From Pedobacter nototheniae (lineage in GTDB: Bacteria; Bacteroidota; Bacteroidia; Sphingobacteriales; Sphingobacteriaceae): a stretch of 32,577 bases of DNA. Positions 1-6,841 of the stretch are shown here, piece after piece. How positions within the stretch are numbered: the stretch's first letter is position 1; the number at the start of each line of letters is the position of its first letter. Under the pieces are notes generated by a model. The model ran no database searches. It had not been told where the DNA came from and worked only from the letters and a program-made list of their open reading frames with translations. Position numbers and translations under genes: made by a program. Location: the NCBI RefSeq assembly GCF_004335085.1, contig NZ_RQRS01000035.1, positions 1-32,577 on the forward strand, in the 5' to 3' direction.

Positions 1-69
1 TAGCTGCTCTAAAGCTGAATCTTCAAATGCTTTATAATTGAAGTGCTGCTCTTCTTGTTGATCTGACAT
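1..69 (-). CDS. Transposase N-terminus, IS256-like (partial)
   Basis: An ATG at 69 opens a frame of 23 codons that runs off the left edge without a stop. It begins MSDQQEEQHFNYKAF and continues with EDSALEQL. An acidic start followed by a K-x-F-E-x-x-A-x-E-x-L pattern is common at the N-terminus of Bacteroidota IS256-family transposases, before the catalytic DDE domain, which is not in the window. The apparent IS terminus lies about 30 bases upstream of the start codon, as expected. The visible part has no catalytic residues, so the family call rests on weak similarity and the neighbouring terminus. Confidence 0.4.
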   Translation of the reverse strand, partial: MSDQQEEQHFNYKAFEDSALEQL

Positions 70-126
70 AATTCCTATGTTTAAAGTTATTAATTTTCTT
101 TTTGACACAGTTTATTGAACAGACCC
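1..126 (-). mobile_element. End of an IS256-like insertion sequence (partial)
   Basis: On the minus strand the segment reads from an apparent terminal repeat at 126-101 (GGGTCTGTTCAATAAACTGT then GTCAAA) through a short leader into the transposase start at 69. The TAAACTGTGTCAAAAA part resembles the ends of IS256-family elements, which carry a similar TGTGTAAAA stretch. The other end lies left of the window, so target duplication and the second terminal repeat cannot be checked. The 21-bp tandem array begins at the very next base, 127, so the element appears to have inserted into or at the edge of that array. Family assignment is inference from the terminus plus 23 coding residues. Confidence 0.5.
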
Positions 127-441
127 GATCTAGAACCACTTGGTAACACTCTGGAATGACTTGGTAACAATCTGGAATCACTTGGTAACACTCTGGAATC
201 ACTTGGTAACGATCTAGAATGACTTGGTAACGATCTAGAATCACTTGGTAACACTCTGGAATCACTTGGTAACACTCTGGAATCACTTGGTAACACTCTG
301 GAATGACTTGGTAACACTCTGAAATCACTTGGTAACGATCTGGAATCACTTGGTAACGATCTAGAACCACTTGGTAACACTCTGGAATGACTTGGTAACG
401 ATCTAGAATCACTTGGTAACACTCTGGAATCACTTGGCCAA
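127..441. repeat. 21-bp tandem repeat array, about 15 units
   Basis: Fifteen head-to-tail units of exactly 21 bases, typical unit ACTCTGGAATCACTTGGTAA+C, start at 127, 148, 169 and so on to 421; the last unit degenerates after CACTTGG. Two unit types alternate irregularly: one begins ACTCTGG, the other GATCTAG. A second variable position gives TCAC, TGAC or CCAC. The half CTTGGTAAC is invariant in all but the last unit. There are no spacers, so this is not CRISPR. Because 21 is a multiple of three, two minus-strand frames stay open, but neither looks like a real protein. A variable-number tandem repeat is the simplest reading. Confidence 0.9.
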
Positions 442-539
442 TATGGAGAATGCTCACTTTGCATTTCTGATAAGAGTTACTCTACAGCATAGCTAGACCT
501 AGATCATCGGAAAAAGCTAAAACGATAAATATTCATCTG

Positions 540-585
540 TTTATGGCTTCCCGTAAAGAAAGGATTTTCTGTATAGATACTTTTG
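540..585 (+). promoter_or_regulatory. Promoter with inverted-repeat activator site
   Basis: An imperfect inverted repeat TTTATGG-CTTC-CCGTAAA occupies 540-557 and a Bacteroidota -7 box TACTTTTG (TAnnTTTG) occupies 578-585, just ahead of the gene at 595. No TTTG -33 box is seen at the usual place. The centre of the inverted repeat (548.5) is 29.5 bases before the TA of the -7 box, near -41 from the likely start of transcription, where a class II activator would sit. The same arrangement recurs at 1074-1120. Confidence 0.5.
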
Positions 586-594
586 AAATGAATT

Positions 595-921
595 ATGAAA
601 CAGTTTTACATAGTCATTTTAATGGTTTTAGTAAGCGTAAGCGCGAAAGCTCAAAAAATGAAAACCTATCAATTGATGGAGCCAAATTTTAATTCCAAAA
701 CCATTAGCGGAAACATAACCAAGGTATACTCTACTCAACGTTATGGAAATACTTTTTGGTGGGTAAAAATTGGAAGCGACACAATTATCCACGTTTGGGC
801 TAAAGATTTGGATACTGCAACAATAAAAGTTGGAATACATAGAACATTTACATCTATTAAAACGCTTAGTAATAATTGGTGGCGTAAGGAAAAATCTGAA
901 GAGAAAATGAAAAATAATTAG
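595..921 (+). CDS. Small secreted protein of unknown function
   Basis: The gene encodes 108 residues. Residues 1-19 are a clear signal peptide (MKQFYIVILMVLVSVSAKA, cleaved before or after Q20), so the product is exported to the periplasm or beyond. The mature part has no recognised domain; it is rich in Trp and Thr with alternating hydrophobic residues, suggesting a small beta-rich fold, and ends in a charged lysine-rich tail. ATG at 595 sits ten bases after a good -7 box, and a hairpin follows the stop, so it looks like a stand-alone gene. Neighbours (IS end, tandem repeats, pseudogenes) suggest accessory DNA. I do not recognise the family. Confidence 0.65.
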   Translation: MKQFYIVILMVLVSVSAKAQKMKTYQLMEPNFNSKTISGNITKVYSTQRYGNTFWWVKIGSDTIIHVWAKDLDTATIKVGIHRTFTSIKTLSNNWWRKEKSEEKMKNN

Positions 922-948
922 TGTTAAATTAATTAGCTCTCCAAAATA

Positions 949-990
949 ATGAGGTGGATTGTTCTGTTTAAAACAGAACGCCACTCATTT
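949..990 (+). terminator. Stem-loop, probable terminator of the 595-921 gene
   Basis: An inner perfect stem GTTCTGTT / AACAGAAC (961-968 and 972-979) is extended by an outer stem ATGAGGTGG / CCACTCAT with one bulged base. It is followed by TTTATTTAA, a weak T-rich tract. It lies 28 bases after the stop codon. Confidence 0.5.
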
Positions 991-1073
991 ATTTAACACA
1001 ACTCTACGTCGCAATTAACACCCTGTTAATCAACAAGCAACACCACTAAATCCATTTAAAAATAAATTGTTGC

Positions 1074-1120
1074 TTTTACGGTTTCCCGTAAAAAAACGCT
1101 TGTGTACATCCATAGTTTTG
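1074..1120 (+). promoter_or_regulatory. Promoter with perfect inverted repeat, upstream of the yegP remnant
   Basis: A perfect inverted repeat TTTTACGG-TTTC-CCGTAAAA lies at 1074-1093, and a -7 box TAGTTTTG lies at 1113-1120. Centre-to-box distance is 29.5 bases, identical to the site at 540-585, and both are followed by AA. There is no -33 TTTG box, so an activator may be needed. It points at the pseudogene at 1144 and could also drive the operon from 1431. Confidence 0.5.
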
Positions 1121-1143
1121 AATCACTAAACAATTAAAAATTA

Positions 1144-1293
1144 ATGGGAAAATTTATAATCACCAAAAGAACAAATGGAGAATACCAGTTTAATCTTAAA
1201 GCATCAAACGGTCAAGTTATTTTAACCAGTGAAGGTTATGGTGTGATAATAATCGAAAACCCTATGCAGATTTCACTTCAATACGGCAAATAA
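1144..1293 (+). pseudogene. yegP: Truncated yegP/DUF1508 gene
   Basis: The frame starts MGKFIITKRTNGEYQF, goes on through NLKASNGQVILTSEGY, and then changes into an unrelated tail of 17 residues before a stop at 1293. The first 32 residues match the opening repeat of YegP/DUF1508 proteins, which normally continue with a conserved segment and then a second copy of the same beta-rich repeat, about 110 residues in all. Everything after EGY is missing. The break falls at about 1240. A short expressed peptide cannot be excluded, but it would lack most of the fold. Confidence 0.7.
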
Positions 1294-1408
1294 TTACCTA
1301 GAAACTTTCCAAAACGGAAAAGATACCGGAGAAAAGGTTTTGCTAAATAACCTGGATGAAATATACAATTACCGATCGCAGTTACACAAAACTTTAGAAA
1401 ATTATTAA
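1253..1408 (+). pseudogene. C-terminal remnant of a second, unidentified gene
   Basis: In another frame, the stretch from 1253 to the stop at 1406-1408 is open and reads like a real protein end (NYLETFQNGKDTGEKVLLNN, then a short acidic/aromatic tail ending in LENY). It has no start: three stop codons in a row precede it at 1244-1252. Together with the broken yegP start this looks like a deletion junction that fused the head of one gene to the tail of another. I do not recognise the parent protein. Confidence 0.45.
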
Positions 1409-1430
1409 TAAATAATTAAAATCAATTGTT

Positions 1431-1883
1431 ATGGGAAGAAATATAATTCAAAGCAGACTATTGGATTTTACAACAGATAAAAAGGAAATTCCTTCTTCTG
1501 GCTTTATAACTGAGAGAGATATTTTAAAAAAACGTTCAAAAAAGTATTTGGATCTAATCTCAGGAATTGATGCTAAATCATTAACGAGTACAAAAGGAAT
1601 GGAAGATATCTTAAGAGCGATAGAGGAAGAGTTTGGTTCTGCTGAACTTATGAATTTGCCTTTAGGTATTGTATCTAAATGCTTTCTTGGCCATCCATAC
1701 GAAGTACATACGCTTGATTTAAGTGGCTCTCAAATAATCAAACATTATAAAGTTGGAGAAACAATGGAACCGGATTTTGAAAAAGCAAGAATAGTAGCCA
1801 AGCATAATGCTTATGCGATGGTAGAAGTATATAAAGATAAAATCATTTTAATCCGTGAGGATGGAACAGCAAGTAAACTGTAA
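1431..1883 (+). CDS. Conserved-looking protein of unknown function, first gene of the AAA+ cluster
   Basis: A soluble protein of 150 residues without signal peptide or membrane segment. The N-terminal part (about 1-70) is charged and probably helical. The C-terminal half contains the segment LPLGIVSKCFLGHPYEVHTL followed by short alternating hydrophobic stretches and ends in a beta-hairpin-like IILIREDGTASKL, suggesting a compact alpha/beta or beta domain. It is separated by 12 bases from the next gene and heads a run of ten genes in one direction that includes a Ycf46-type ATPase, so a joint role is likely. No domain can be named. Confidence 0.8.
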   Translation: MGRNIIQSRLLDFTTDKKEIPSSGFITERDILKKRSKKYLDLISGIDAKSLTSTKGMEDILRAIEEEFGSAELMNLPLGIVSKCFLGHPYEVHTLDLSGSQIIKHYKVGETMEPDFEKARIVAKHNAYAMVEVYKDKIILIREDGTASKL

Positions 1884-1895
1884 TACAATATTAAT

Positions 1896-3596
1896 ATGTC
1901 ACAACAAGTAATTTCTTACGCTGACCTTTCTATCATCAATAGTGCGTTAAGGTCTATTCAATCAGATATGTCTGGTGTACATTCTGAGCTTGGATCAATA
2001 AATTTCAAACAGGATCAACTAGAAAATGAATTAGAAAAATTAGCTTCTTCCTTTGCTGATTTTGTAGAAGCAGATATAAAGCACAAATCCTTACAGCTTG
2101 CAGAGACAAGACAAGGAAACCTAAAACAAGATCTACAAATCAAATTTGGTTATTACGCTGAAGTCAGAAGAATGGCTACCGGTATTTTACAAGGTGTAGA
2201 TTCTGGCGTTGTGAGTGATAATACTTTAAAATTTTCGACTGAAGAGGTAATGATAAAAGCGCCTGGTTATTGGTTGGCTCCTACATTAGTGGCACTAGCA
2301 GCATGGATTAGAAATGATAGAGCTACAAATGAGAAAGCACTGAATGAGGCATTGAAAAGAGACGATTATAAAACAACTCTTTTCTTTATGCTCGTAATGA
2401 GAAGACTTTCAAGAAATGAAGCCTGTATAGAATGGCTAAAAAGATATTTTATGCATCAAAGTGCGCACAGTTTAGACAGGGAATTCATTGTGATACTCGA
2501 AGCAGTTAGTACTGGAGTATTTCCCCCTGCGGCTAGACAGTTGATGATGACAAATGTTAAAGATTGGTTAGATCAGTTGACACAAGGTGATGATTTTATC
2601 AATAAACAAAAAATACAATGGGTTTCTTTTTTCGAGGCACTTGGTCCTCTAACGGATGGAAAATATCCATTGCTTGCAAGGTTTTCTTCCAACTGGAATT
2701 TACTTGAAAAATCTTTAAAAGAAGCTAAAACTCATGATATTTTAAATTCACATTTTAAAAGTATTATTGCTGCCTCAGCAGATTTTTCTAAAAGCACGAA
2801 AGTTCAACTAGACGAAATATTATCACTTCTAGTAACTAATTTTGATGATGAAGAACTCCCTTTACAGGAGCAAGTAAGATTTAATCAACTCATCATTCAG
2901 ATGGATGGAGATAAAAAATCAGCTCAAGCCGTAATAAATGCAGAAAAACATATTTTCCACGAACAAGTTGACTTTTTACAATTACTTACAAATGCCTCTT
3001 TTAACCCCCAGCTATCTGGCGTTACAAAAGTAACCCAAGCTCTAGCGGTCTCGATCAGTCAACCATGGATTGTTGAAGCTTATAATACATTTACTGCACA
3101 CAGTAGAAATAGTATACCTCAGGATATAGAACTTGATATTGATACTTTTAAAACACCCACAAAAAATGGCAGTGACGAAATACAGTTGCTAGAAAAGCAG
3201 GAAATATTTTATCAAAATATTTTGGAAACTGAGTTAAGTAAAATTTCATTCCCCTACGCAGGTCTTATAATTGGCGCACTAATTTGTATCGCTGGCTGTT
3301 GGGCTTTTAATCTGCATATTTTATTAGCAATAATTATCCTTGGTATTGGAGGAGTTTTAATTTGGAATTCGATTAACAATTATCAAAAAGCGAAGAGAAA
3401 AGTCGTTGAAAATATTGAGGAGAGGCAGCTCAAGGCCAAAGAGGTACTGAGAGGTTGCATAGCTGAAACGGTAGATTATAGAAGCGAACATGCAACCGAA
3501 GACAACAAAGCAGAATTAACATTGCAACTATTGAATTCAATTACCCCTGAAGATTTTTCAAGTGTATCAAAGGAGACAGCAAGAAATATTATCTAA
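1896..3596 (+). CDS. Large membrane-anchored protein of unknown function in the AAA+ cluster
   Basis: The product is 566 residues. Residues 10-75 form a probable coiled coil. Residues 120-440 are a long, mostly alpha-helical region with a recognisable core around 123-138 (PGYWLAPTLVALAAWI), followed by helices reminiscent of a repeat solenoid. Two adjacent membrane segments lie at about 451-471 and 474-493, then a charged helical tail of about 70 residues. With no signal peptide, the large N-terminal part probably faces the cytoplasm, tethered by the C-terminal hairpin. It sits in the same operon as the ATPase at 4326 and is a candidate membrane partner or substrate platform for it. I do not recognise a named family. 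Confidence 0.85.
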   Translation: MSQQVISYADLSIINSALRSIQSDMSGVHSELGSINFKQDQLENELEKLASSFADFVEADIKHKSLQLAETRQGNLKQDLQIKFGYYAEVRRMATGILQGVDSGVVSDNTLKFSTEEVMIKAPGYWLAPTLVALAAWIRNDRATNEKALNEALKRDDYKTTLFFMLVMRRLSRNEACIEWLKRYFMHQSAHSLDREFIVILEAVSTGVFPPAARQLMMTNVKDWLDQLTQGDDFINKQKIQWVSFFEALGPLTDGKYPLLARFSSNWNLLEKSLKEAKTHDILNSHFKSIIAASADFSKSTKVQLDEILSLLVTNFDDEELPLQEQVRFNQLIIQMDGDKKSAQAVINAEKHIFHEQVDFLQLLTNASFNPQLSGVTKVTQALAVSISQPWIVEAYNTFTAHSRNSIPQDIELDIDTFKTPTKNGSDEIQLLEKQEIFYQNILETELSKISFPYAGLIIGALICIAGCWAFNLHILLAIIILGIGGVLIWNSINNYQKAKRKVVENIEERQLKAKEVLRGCIAETVDYRSEHATEDNKAELTLQLLNSITPEDFSSVSKETARNII

Positions 3597-3614
3597 CAAT
3601 TACTGAACAATAAA

Positions 3615-3806
3615 ATGAATATAATATTAGGCGAGCATTCGGAACAAGCTGAAAATAGCATTAACAATCAAATCCGGACAAACAATAAATTAAACCCAAA
3701 TTTATTTCAAGGAAAAACGGATGCTGAAATAGACGAAGCAAAATTTCCCAATTGGGACATTATGCCACCTAGTCAGTTTATAAATCCTAGAATTAAAAAG
3801 CACTGA
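3615..3806 (+). CDS. Small hydrophilic protein in the AAA+ cluster
   Basis: A protein of 63 residues, rich in Asn, Gln and charged residues, with no signal peptide or membrane helix; the C-terminal half contains KFPNWDIMPPSQFINPRIKK. Its stop codon TGA shares one base with the ATG of the next gene (TGATG at 3804-3808), a typical translational coupling arrangement, which supports it being translated. The low-complexity N-terminal half may be disordered. Function unknown; possibly an adaptor or peptide partner of a neighbour. Confidence 0.65.
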   Translation: MNIILGEHSEQAENSINNQIRTNNKLNPNLFQGKTDAEIDEAKFPNWDIMPPSQFINPRIKKH

Positions 3807-4324
3807 TGGAAACTCTCTCAACATATTCAGCATGGGTAAATCTTCTTGAGAAGTTTGGAATTGGGGATGATACTAGCTTAGAGGAGTTGAGCTATGCCAA
3901 TTTCACTTTAGATGCAGGAACTGCTTCTCGTTTCTATTTAAGAGTTGAAGATGCATATAAAAAACGTAAACAAACTTGGCTCGATAAATTTCAGCATTCT
4001 TTTAAGTATCAAAAATTTCGAGCAGAAAGTGATTTTGAAATTGCTTTAAGAAACGGAAAACAAAATTTATATCCTCTACAGAGATTTGTTGGCTTAAAGG
4101 GATTACCAGAAGATTTAAAAAAAACATTACGGATAGATCTTGAAGAGTTTATTTCTGAAATCAGGAAATCGCTGAAGGATAATATTTCCAAAACTTCAAG
4201 AGGAAGAGAAAACATGTTAATCCTATTAAATTCATTTGGATTGACTAATAGCTCAGACGAAAATAAAATTAACACGAAAAACAACGAAATAATTCCAATC
4301 ACGGTAAGAAAAATAATTTTCTAA
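3806..4324 (+). CDS. Helical protein of unknown function, coupled to the AAA+ ATPase
   Basis: The product is 172 residues, mostly predicted alpha-helical and charged, with no signal or membrane segment. An aromatic, basic stretch (RFYLRVEDAYKKRKQTWLDK, about 46-65) and a Leu/Phe-rich segment near 95-125 are the most protein-like parts; the last 30 residues are Asn/Lys/Ile rich. It overlaps the gene before by one base and ends one base before the ATG of the ATPase gene, so the three are very likely co-translated. That placement makes it a candidate dedicated cofactor of the ATPase. No family recognised. Confidence 0.8.
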   Translation: METLSTYSAWVNLLEKFGIGDDTSLEELSYANFTLDAGTASRFYLRVEDAYKKRKQTWLDKFQHSFKYQKFRAESDFEIALRNGKQNLYPLQRFVGLKGLPEDLKKTLRIDLEEFISEIRKSLKDNISKTSRGRENMLILLNSFGLTNSSDENKINTKNNEIIPITVRKIIF

Positions 4325-4325
4325 A

Positions 4326-5879
4326 ATGGCAAATAAAACAGAGTTCAAAATTTCGTTGCTGAGAATGTTCAGGGCTAGAATACCATTTATTTCTATTCGT
4401 AGCATTGAGAGAAAAAGAGTATTGGAAGTTGTACAACAATTAGCAGAGGAAATTAATATTCCGATCTATGTTCATAGTTTATCGCAAGGAACTATAGACA
4501 TCAAATCTAAGAAAAGTGTTAATGATGATCGTTCAGTTGCAGGTGGATTGGATTTTTCAGTTCAAAATATTGCACAAAGACAAAATTTAACCTTTGTTTT
4601 CACAGAAGTTAGTGATATCGAAGATGACAATTTAGCATCGAGGCATATTTATGATTGCGTAATTCAGGCTATTGAAAGAGGCGGCTGCATTTGTTTGGTT
4701 ACAACAAAAAGCATTTGGCCACAATTACAAAGGTTAGGTATGACCATAACCCTCGATGCCCCTAATGAAGAAGAAATGCTTGATGTTGTTAAGGAATGTG
4801 TAACTCCATATAAAGGGTCTATACCGCTTGAGTGGGATGAGGCTGATTATAAAATGGCAGCTACGATTTTAGCTAACATGACAAAAATAGAAGCTGAAAA
4901 TGTTTTGGCTACACAAATGGCTAAAGGTTCTTTGTTAAAAGATGATATTAAAGAATTAAGTAATGCAAAAGATAAGTTATTTAGTAATATCTCGGGATTA
5001 GAGAAAGTAAAAATAGATCCTTCAAACCTTTCGGTTGCAGGCTTAAGTGGCTTGCAGCATTGGTTAGACAATCAAAAGCAACTTTTAACAGCTGACCTTA
5101 AAGCAAGAAAAATGAGGCCACCAAGAGGTGTTCTTTTGGTCGGCGTTCCTGGCTGCGGCAAATCTTTATCAGCAAAGTTCGTTGCAGCAAACTGGAATCT
5201 TCCTTTATACAGGCTCGATCTTGCAACAATACAAGGGCAATATCTAGGTCAATCGGAAAACAGGCTAAAAGAAGCTCTTGATTCTGCCGATAATGCTGCG
5301 CCTTGTGTTTTATGGATAGATGAAATTGAAAAAGGTTTATCTGGTGCAACGGCATCTAACGATGGAGGTACTTCTACAAGAATGGTTGGACAATTTTTAT
5401 TCTGGCTACAAGAAAGTGAGGCTAAAGTATTTGTTGTTTCAACAGCAAATGATGTTGGAAAACTTCCTCCAGAACTGTTACGCAGAGGACGTTTTGATGA
5501 GTTATTTTTTGTGGACCTGCCAGCAGAAGAAGAACGGAAAGACATTATAAATCTATATGTAAAAAGGAATTTACTTAATCAACCATCAGCAGATGTGCTA
5601 GAAAAACTTGTGGAAATTTCAGAAGGTTTTGCTGGTTCAGATATTGAAGGCGCTGTTAGAGACGTAGCTATTCAGGCAATAATTCATGGTGATGATTTTA
5701 TTAATGATGAGTTATTCGACAGATGTTTTAGAAATATTGTTCCACTAAGTAAAACTGCGCCAGAGAAAATTGAAGCTATTAGAACTTGGGGAAGAGAAAG
5801 AGCTGTTCCTGCATCTGGAGTTTCCTGGAATGTTTCCCCTAATGACAAACTTATTGGTAAAAGATCAATCATCATTTAA
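4326..5879 (+). CDS. Ycf46-type AAA+ ATPase
   Basis: A 517-residue AAA+ ATPase. Residues 5-165 form an N-terminal domain opening LLRMFRARIPFISIRSIE, as in Ycf46-type proteins, where a degenerate nucleotide-binding-like fold precedes the ATPase. The active AAA+ module spans about 235-470: Walker A GVPGCGKS at 273-280, Walker B CVLWIDE at 327-333, sensor-1 Asn 375 in STAND, and the second-region arginines RRGRFDE at 386-392. The lid contains GFAGSDIEGAVRDVA. All catalytic elements are intact, so it should be active, probably as a hexamer remodelling a protein partner. There is no membrane segment or protease domain. It is the only clearly enzymatic core of the 1431-7828 cluster. The family is known mainly from cyanobacteria and plastids, with unclear function. 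Confidence 0.88.
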   Translation: MANKTEFKISLLRMFRARIPFISIRSIERKRVLEVVQQLAEEINIPIYVHSLSQGTIDIKSKKSVNDDRSVAGGLDFSVQNIAQRQNLTFVFTEVSDIEDDNLASRHIYDCVIQAIERGGCICLVTTKSIWPQLQRLGMTITLDAPNEEEMLDVVKECVTPYKGSIPLEWDEADYKMAATILANMTKIEAENVLATQMAKGSLLKDDIKELSNAKDKLFSNISGLEKVKIDPSNLSVAGLSGLQHWLDNQKQLLTADLKARKMRPPRGVLLVGVPGCGKSLSAKFVAANWNLPLYRLDLATIQGQYLGQSENRLKEALDSADNAAPCVLWIDEIEKGLSGATASNDGGTSTRMVGQFLFWLQESEAKVFVVSTANDVGKLPPELLRRGRFDELFFVDLPAEEERKDIINLYVKRNLLNQPSADVLEKLVEISEGFAGSDIEGAVRDVAIQAIIHGDDFINDELFDRCFRNIVPLSKTAPEKIEAIRTWGRERAVPASGVSWNVSPNDKLIGKRSIII

Positions 5880-5927
5880 CTCAGATCAAGTGTGAATGCA
5901 ACGATTATAAAAGCAAATTAAAAATTT

Positions 5928-6263
5928 ATGAATCTCTATAGAAGGTATATAAGGACAAACATTACTCAACAGAAAGGTGAGCCGTCTGAAATAATAGGTA
6001 CCCATGGTTCTTATGGACATTTATTATTTGATCAAAGATGGAAAGATAAAAGAATATTAATATTGGAAAGAGATCAAAACAAGTGTGTGATTTGTAATCA
6101 AAGCGAAAACTTACAAGTCCATCACAGGCAATATCATTTTCTTAAAACTGTAAGGAAATTTAAAGCTCCGTGGGACTACTCCAATGATCTGCTTCTAACT
6201 TTATGCAACTCATGCCATCAACGCGGACACTCAAAATTTAAAGTACCCATAATTTCAATATAA
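5928..6263 (+). CDS. Small HNH-type nuclease
   Basis: The protein is 111 residues. It shows an HNH zinc-finger nuclease core: Cys53-x2-Cys56, the His pair in VHHRQYH at 64-70, Asn86 in SNDLLLTLC, and Cys93-x2-Cys96 followed by H97 and H101. The first 50 residues are basic and probably contact nucleic acid. It lies 48 bases after the ATPase gene and 2 bases before the next gene. In this setting it could be the nucleic-acid-cutting effector of a defence-like system, but stand-alone HNH genes are also common passengers in mobile DNA. Activity is predicted from intact metal-binding and catalytic residues. Confidence 0.8.
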   Translation: MNLYRRYIRTNITQQKGEPSEIIGTHGSYGHLLFDQRWKDKRILILERDQNKCVICNQSENLQVHHRQYHFLKTVRKFKAPWDYSNDLLLTLCNSCHQRGHSKFKVPIISI

Positions 6264-6265
6264 CT

Positions 6266-6841
6266 ATGTTTAATTTTTTAAAAAAGAAAAATGCTGAAAT
6301 AGTTCCAGCAATTACAACTCAGAATGAGCAAATTAATAGATTTCAGACAAATATTGATATTCCTGAACATATTTTTATTGAAAATGAAACAATTCCTTCT
6401 ACAGTTAATGAGCAACCCGAGATTAAAAAACTTGAGAACAATATCGAACTTCTATTTGATTTTCTCGATAAAAATCATGAAGCAAAAGGATATGATGATG
6501 CATTAATGAATCCTGATATGATTCATTTAGAGCAGAATATTGAGGCCCTGAAGAATCAATTAGAAAGAACAATTAGAAGAGTGAAAACTTTCTATGAGGA
6601 TTTCATAAAAGAAATTGAATTTCACATTGACAGTAGAGCTAGAACAGGAATGGTAGATGTAGTAGATGAACTCAAAATGAAAAAAAATATTGCCGAAAGC
6701 CATATTCAAAAAGTTTTAAATATAGAAGATGAAGCCAAAAATAATGTGGGTGATAGTCAAGGAATAATTATTAGTTATACCCGTGGATTTAAAAATGGGC
6801 TATCAGCAATTTCTCACCACACAATTTTAAAACGATTTTAA
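6266..6841 (+). CDS. Coiled-coil protein of unknown function, partner of the DUF4407 gene
   Basis: A soluble protein of 191 residues. The N-terminus (MFNFLKKKN) is basic and amphipathic; residues 15-50 look disordered; residues 52-160 are strongly helical with heptad-like spacing (for example EIKKLENNIELLFDFL and IEALKNQLERTIRRVKTF), consistent with a coiled coil. Its stop TAA is followed directly by the ATG of the DUF4407 gene at 6842, so the two are probably co-translated and may interact through their coiled coils. No catalytic motif is visible. Confidence 0.75.
   Translation: MFNFLKKKNAEIVPAITTQNEQINRFQTNIDIPEHIFIENETIPSTVNEQPEIKKLENNIELLFDFLDKNHEAKGYDDALMNPDMIHLEQNIEALKNQLERTIRRVKTFYEDFIKEIEFHIDSRARTGMVDVVDELKMKKNIAESHIQKVLNIEDEAKNNVGDSQGIIISYTRGFKNGLSAISHHTILKRF

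Noticed and set aside
127..441. CRISPR array
   Set aside because: Units are contiguous with no spacers, are too short, and no cas gene is present.
32..464. Two long open frames on the minus strand across the 21-bp array (7-residue repeats CYQVIPE and VLPSDSR)
   Set aside because: They stay open only because the unit length is a multiple of three; no start context, no non-repeat domain, and two overlapping frames have the same property.
442..539. RNA gene or second IS end between the tandem array and the 595 gene
   Set aside because: No terminal repeat matching the IS end, no tRNA-like or hairpin structure; nothing supportable seen.
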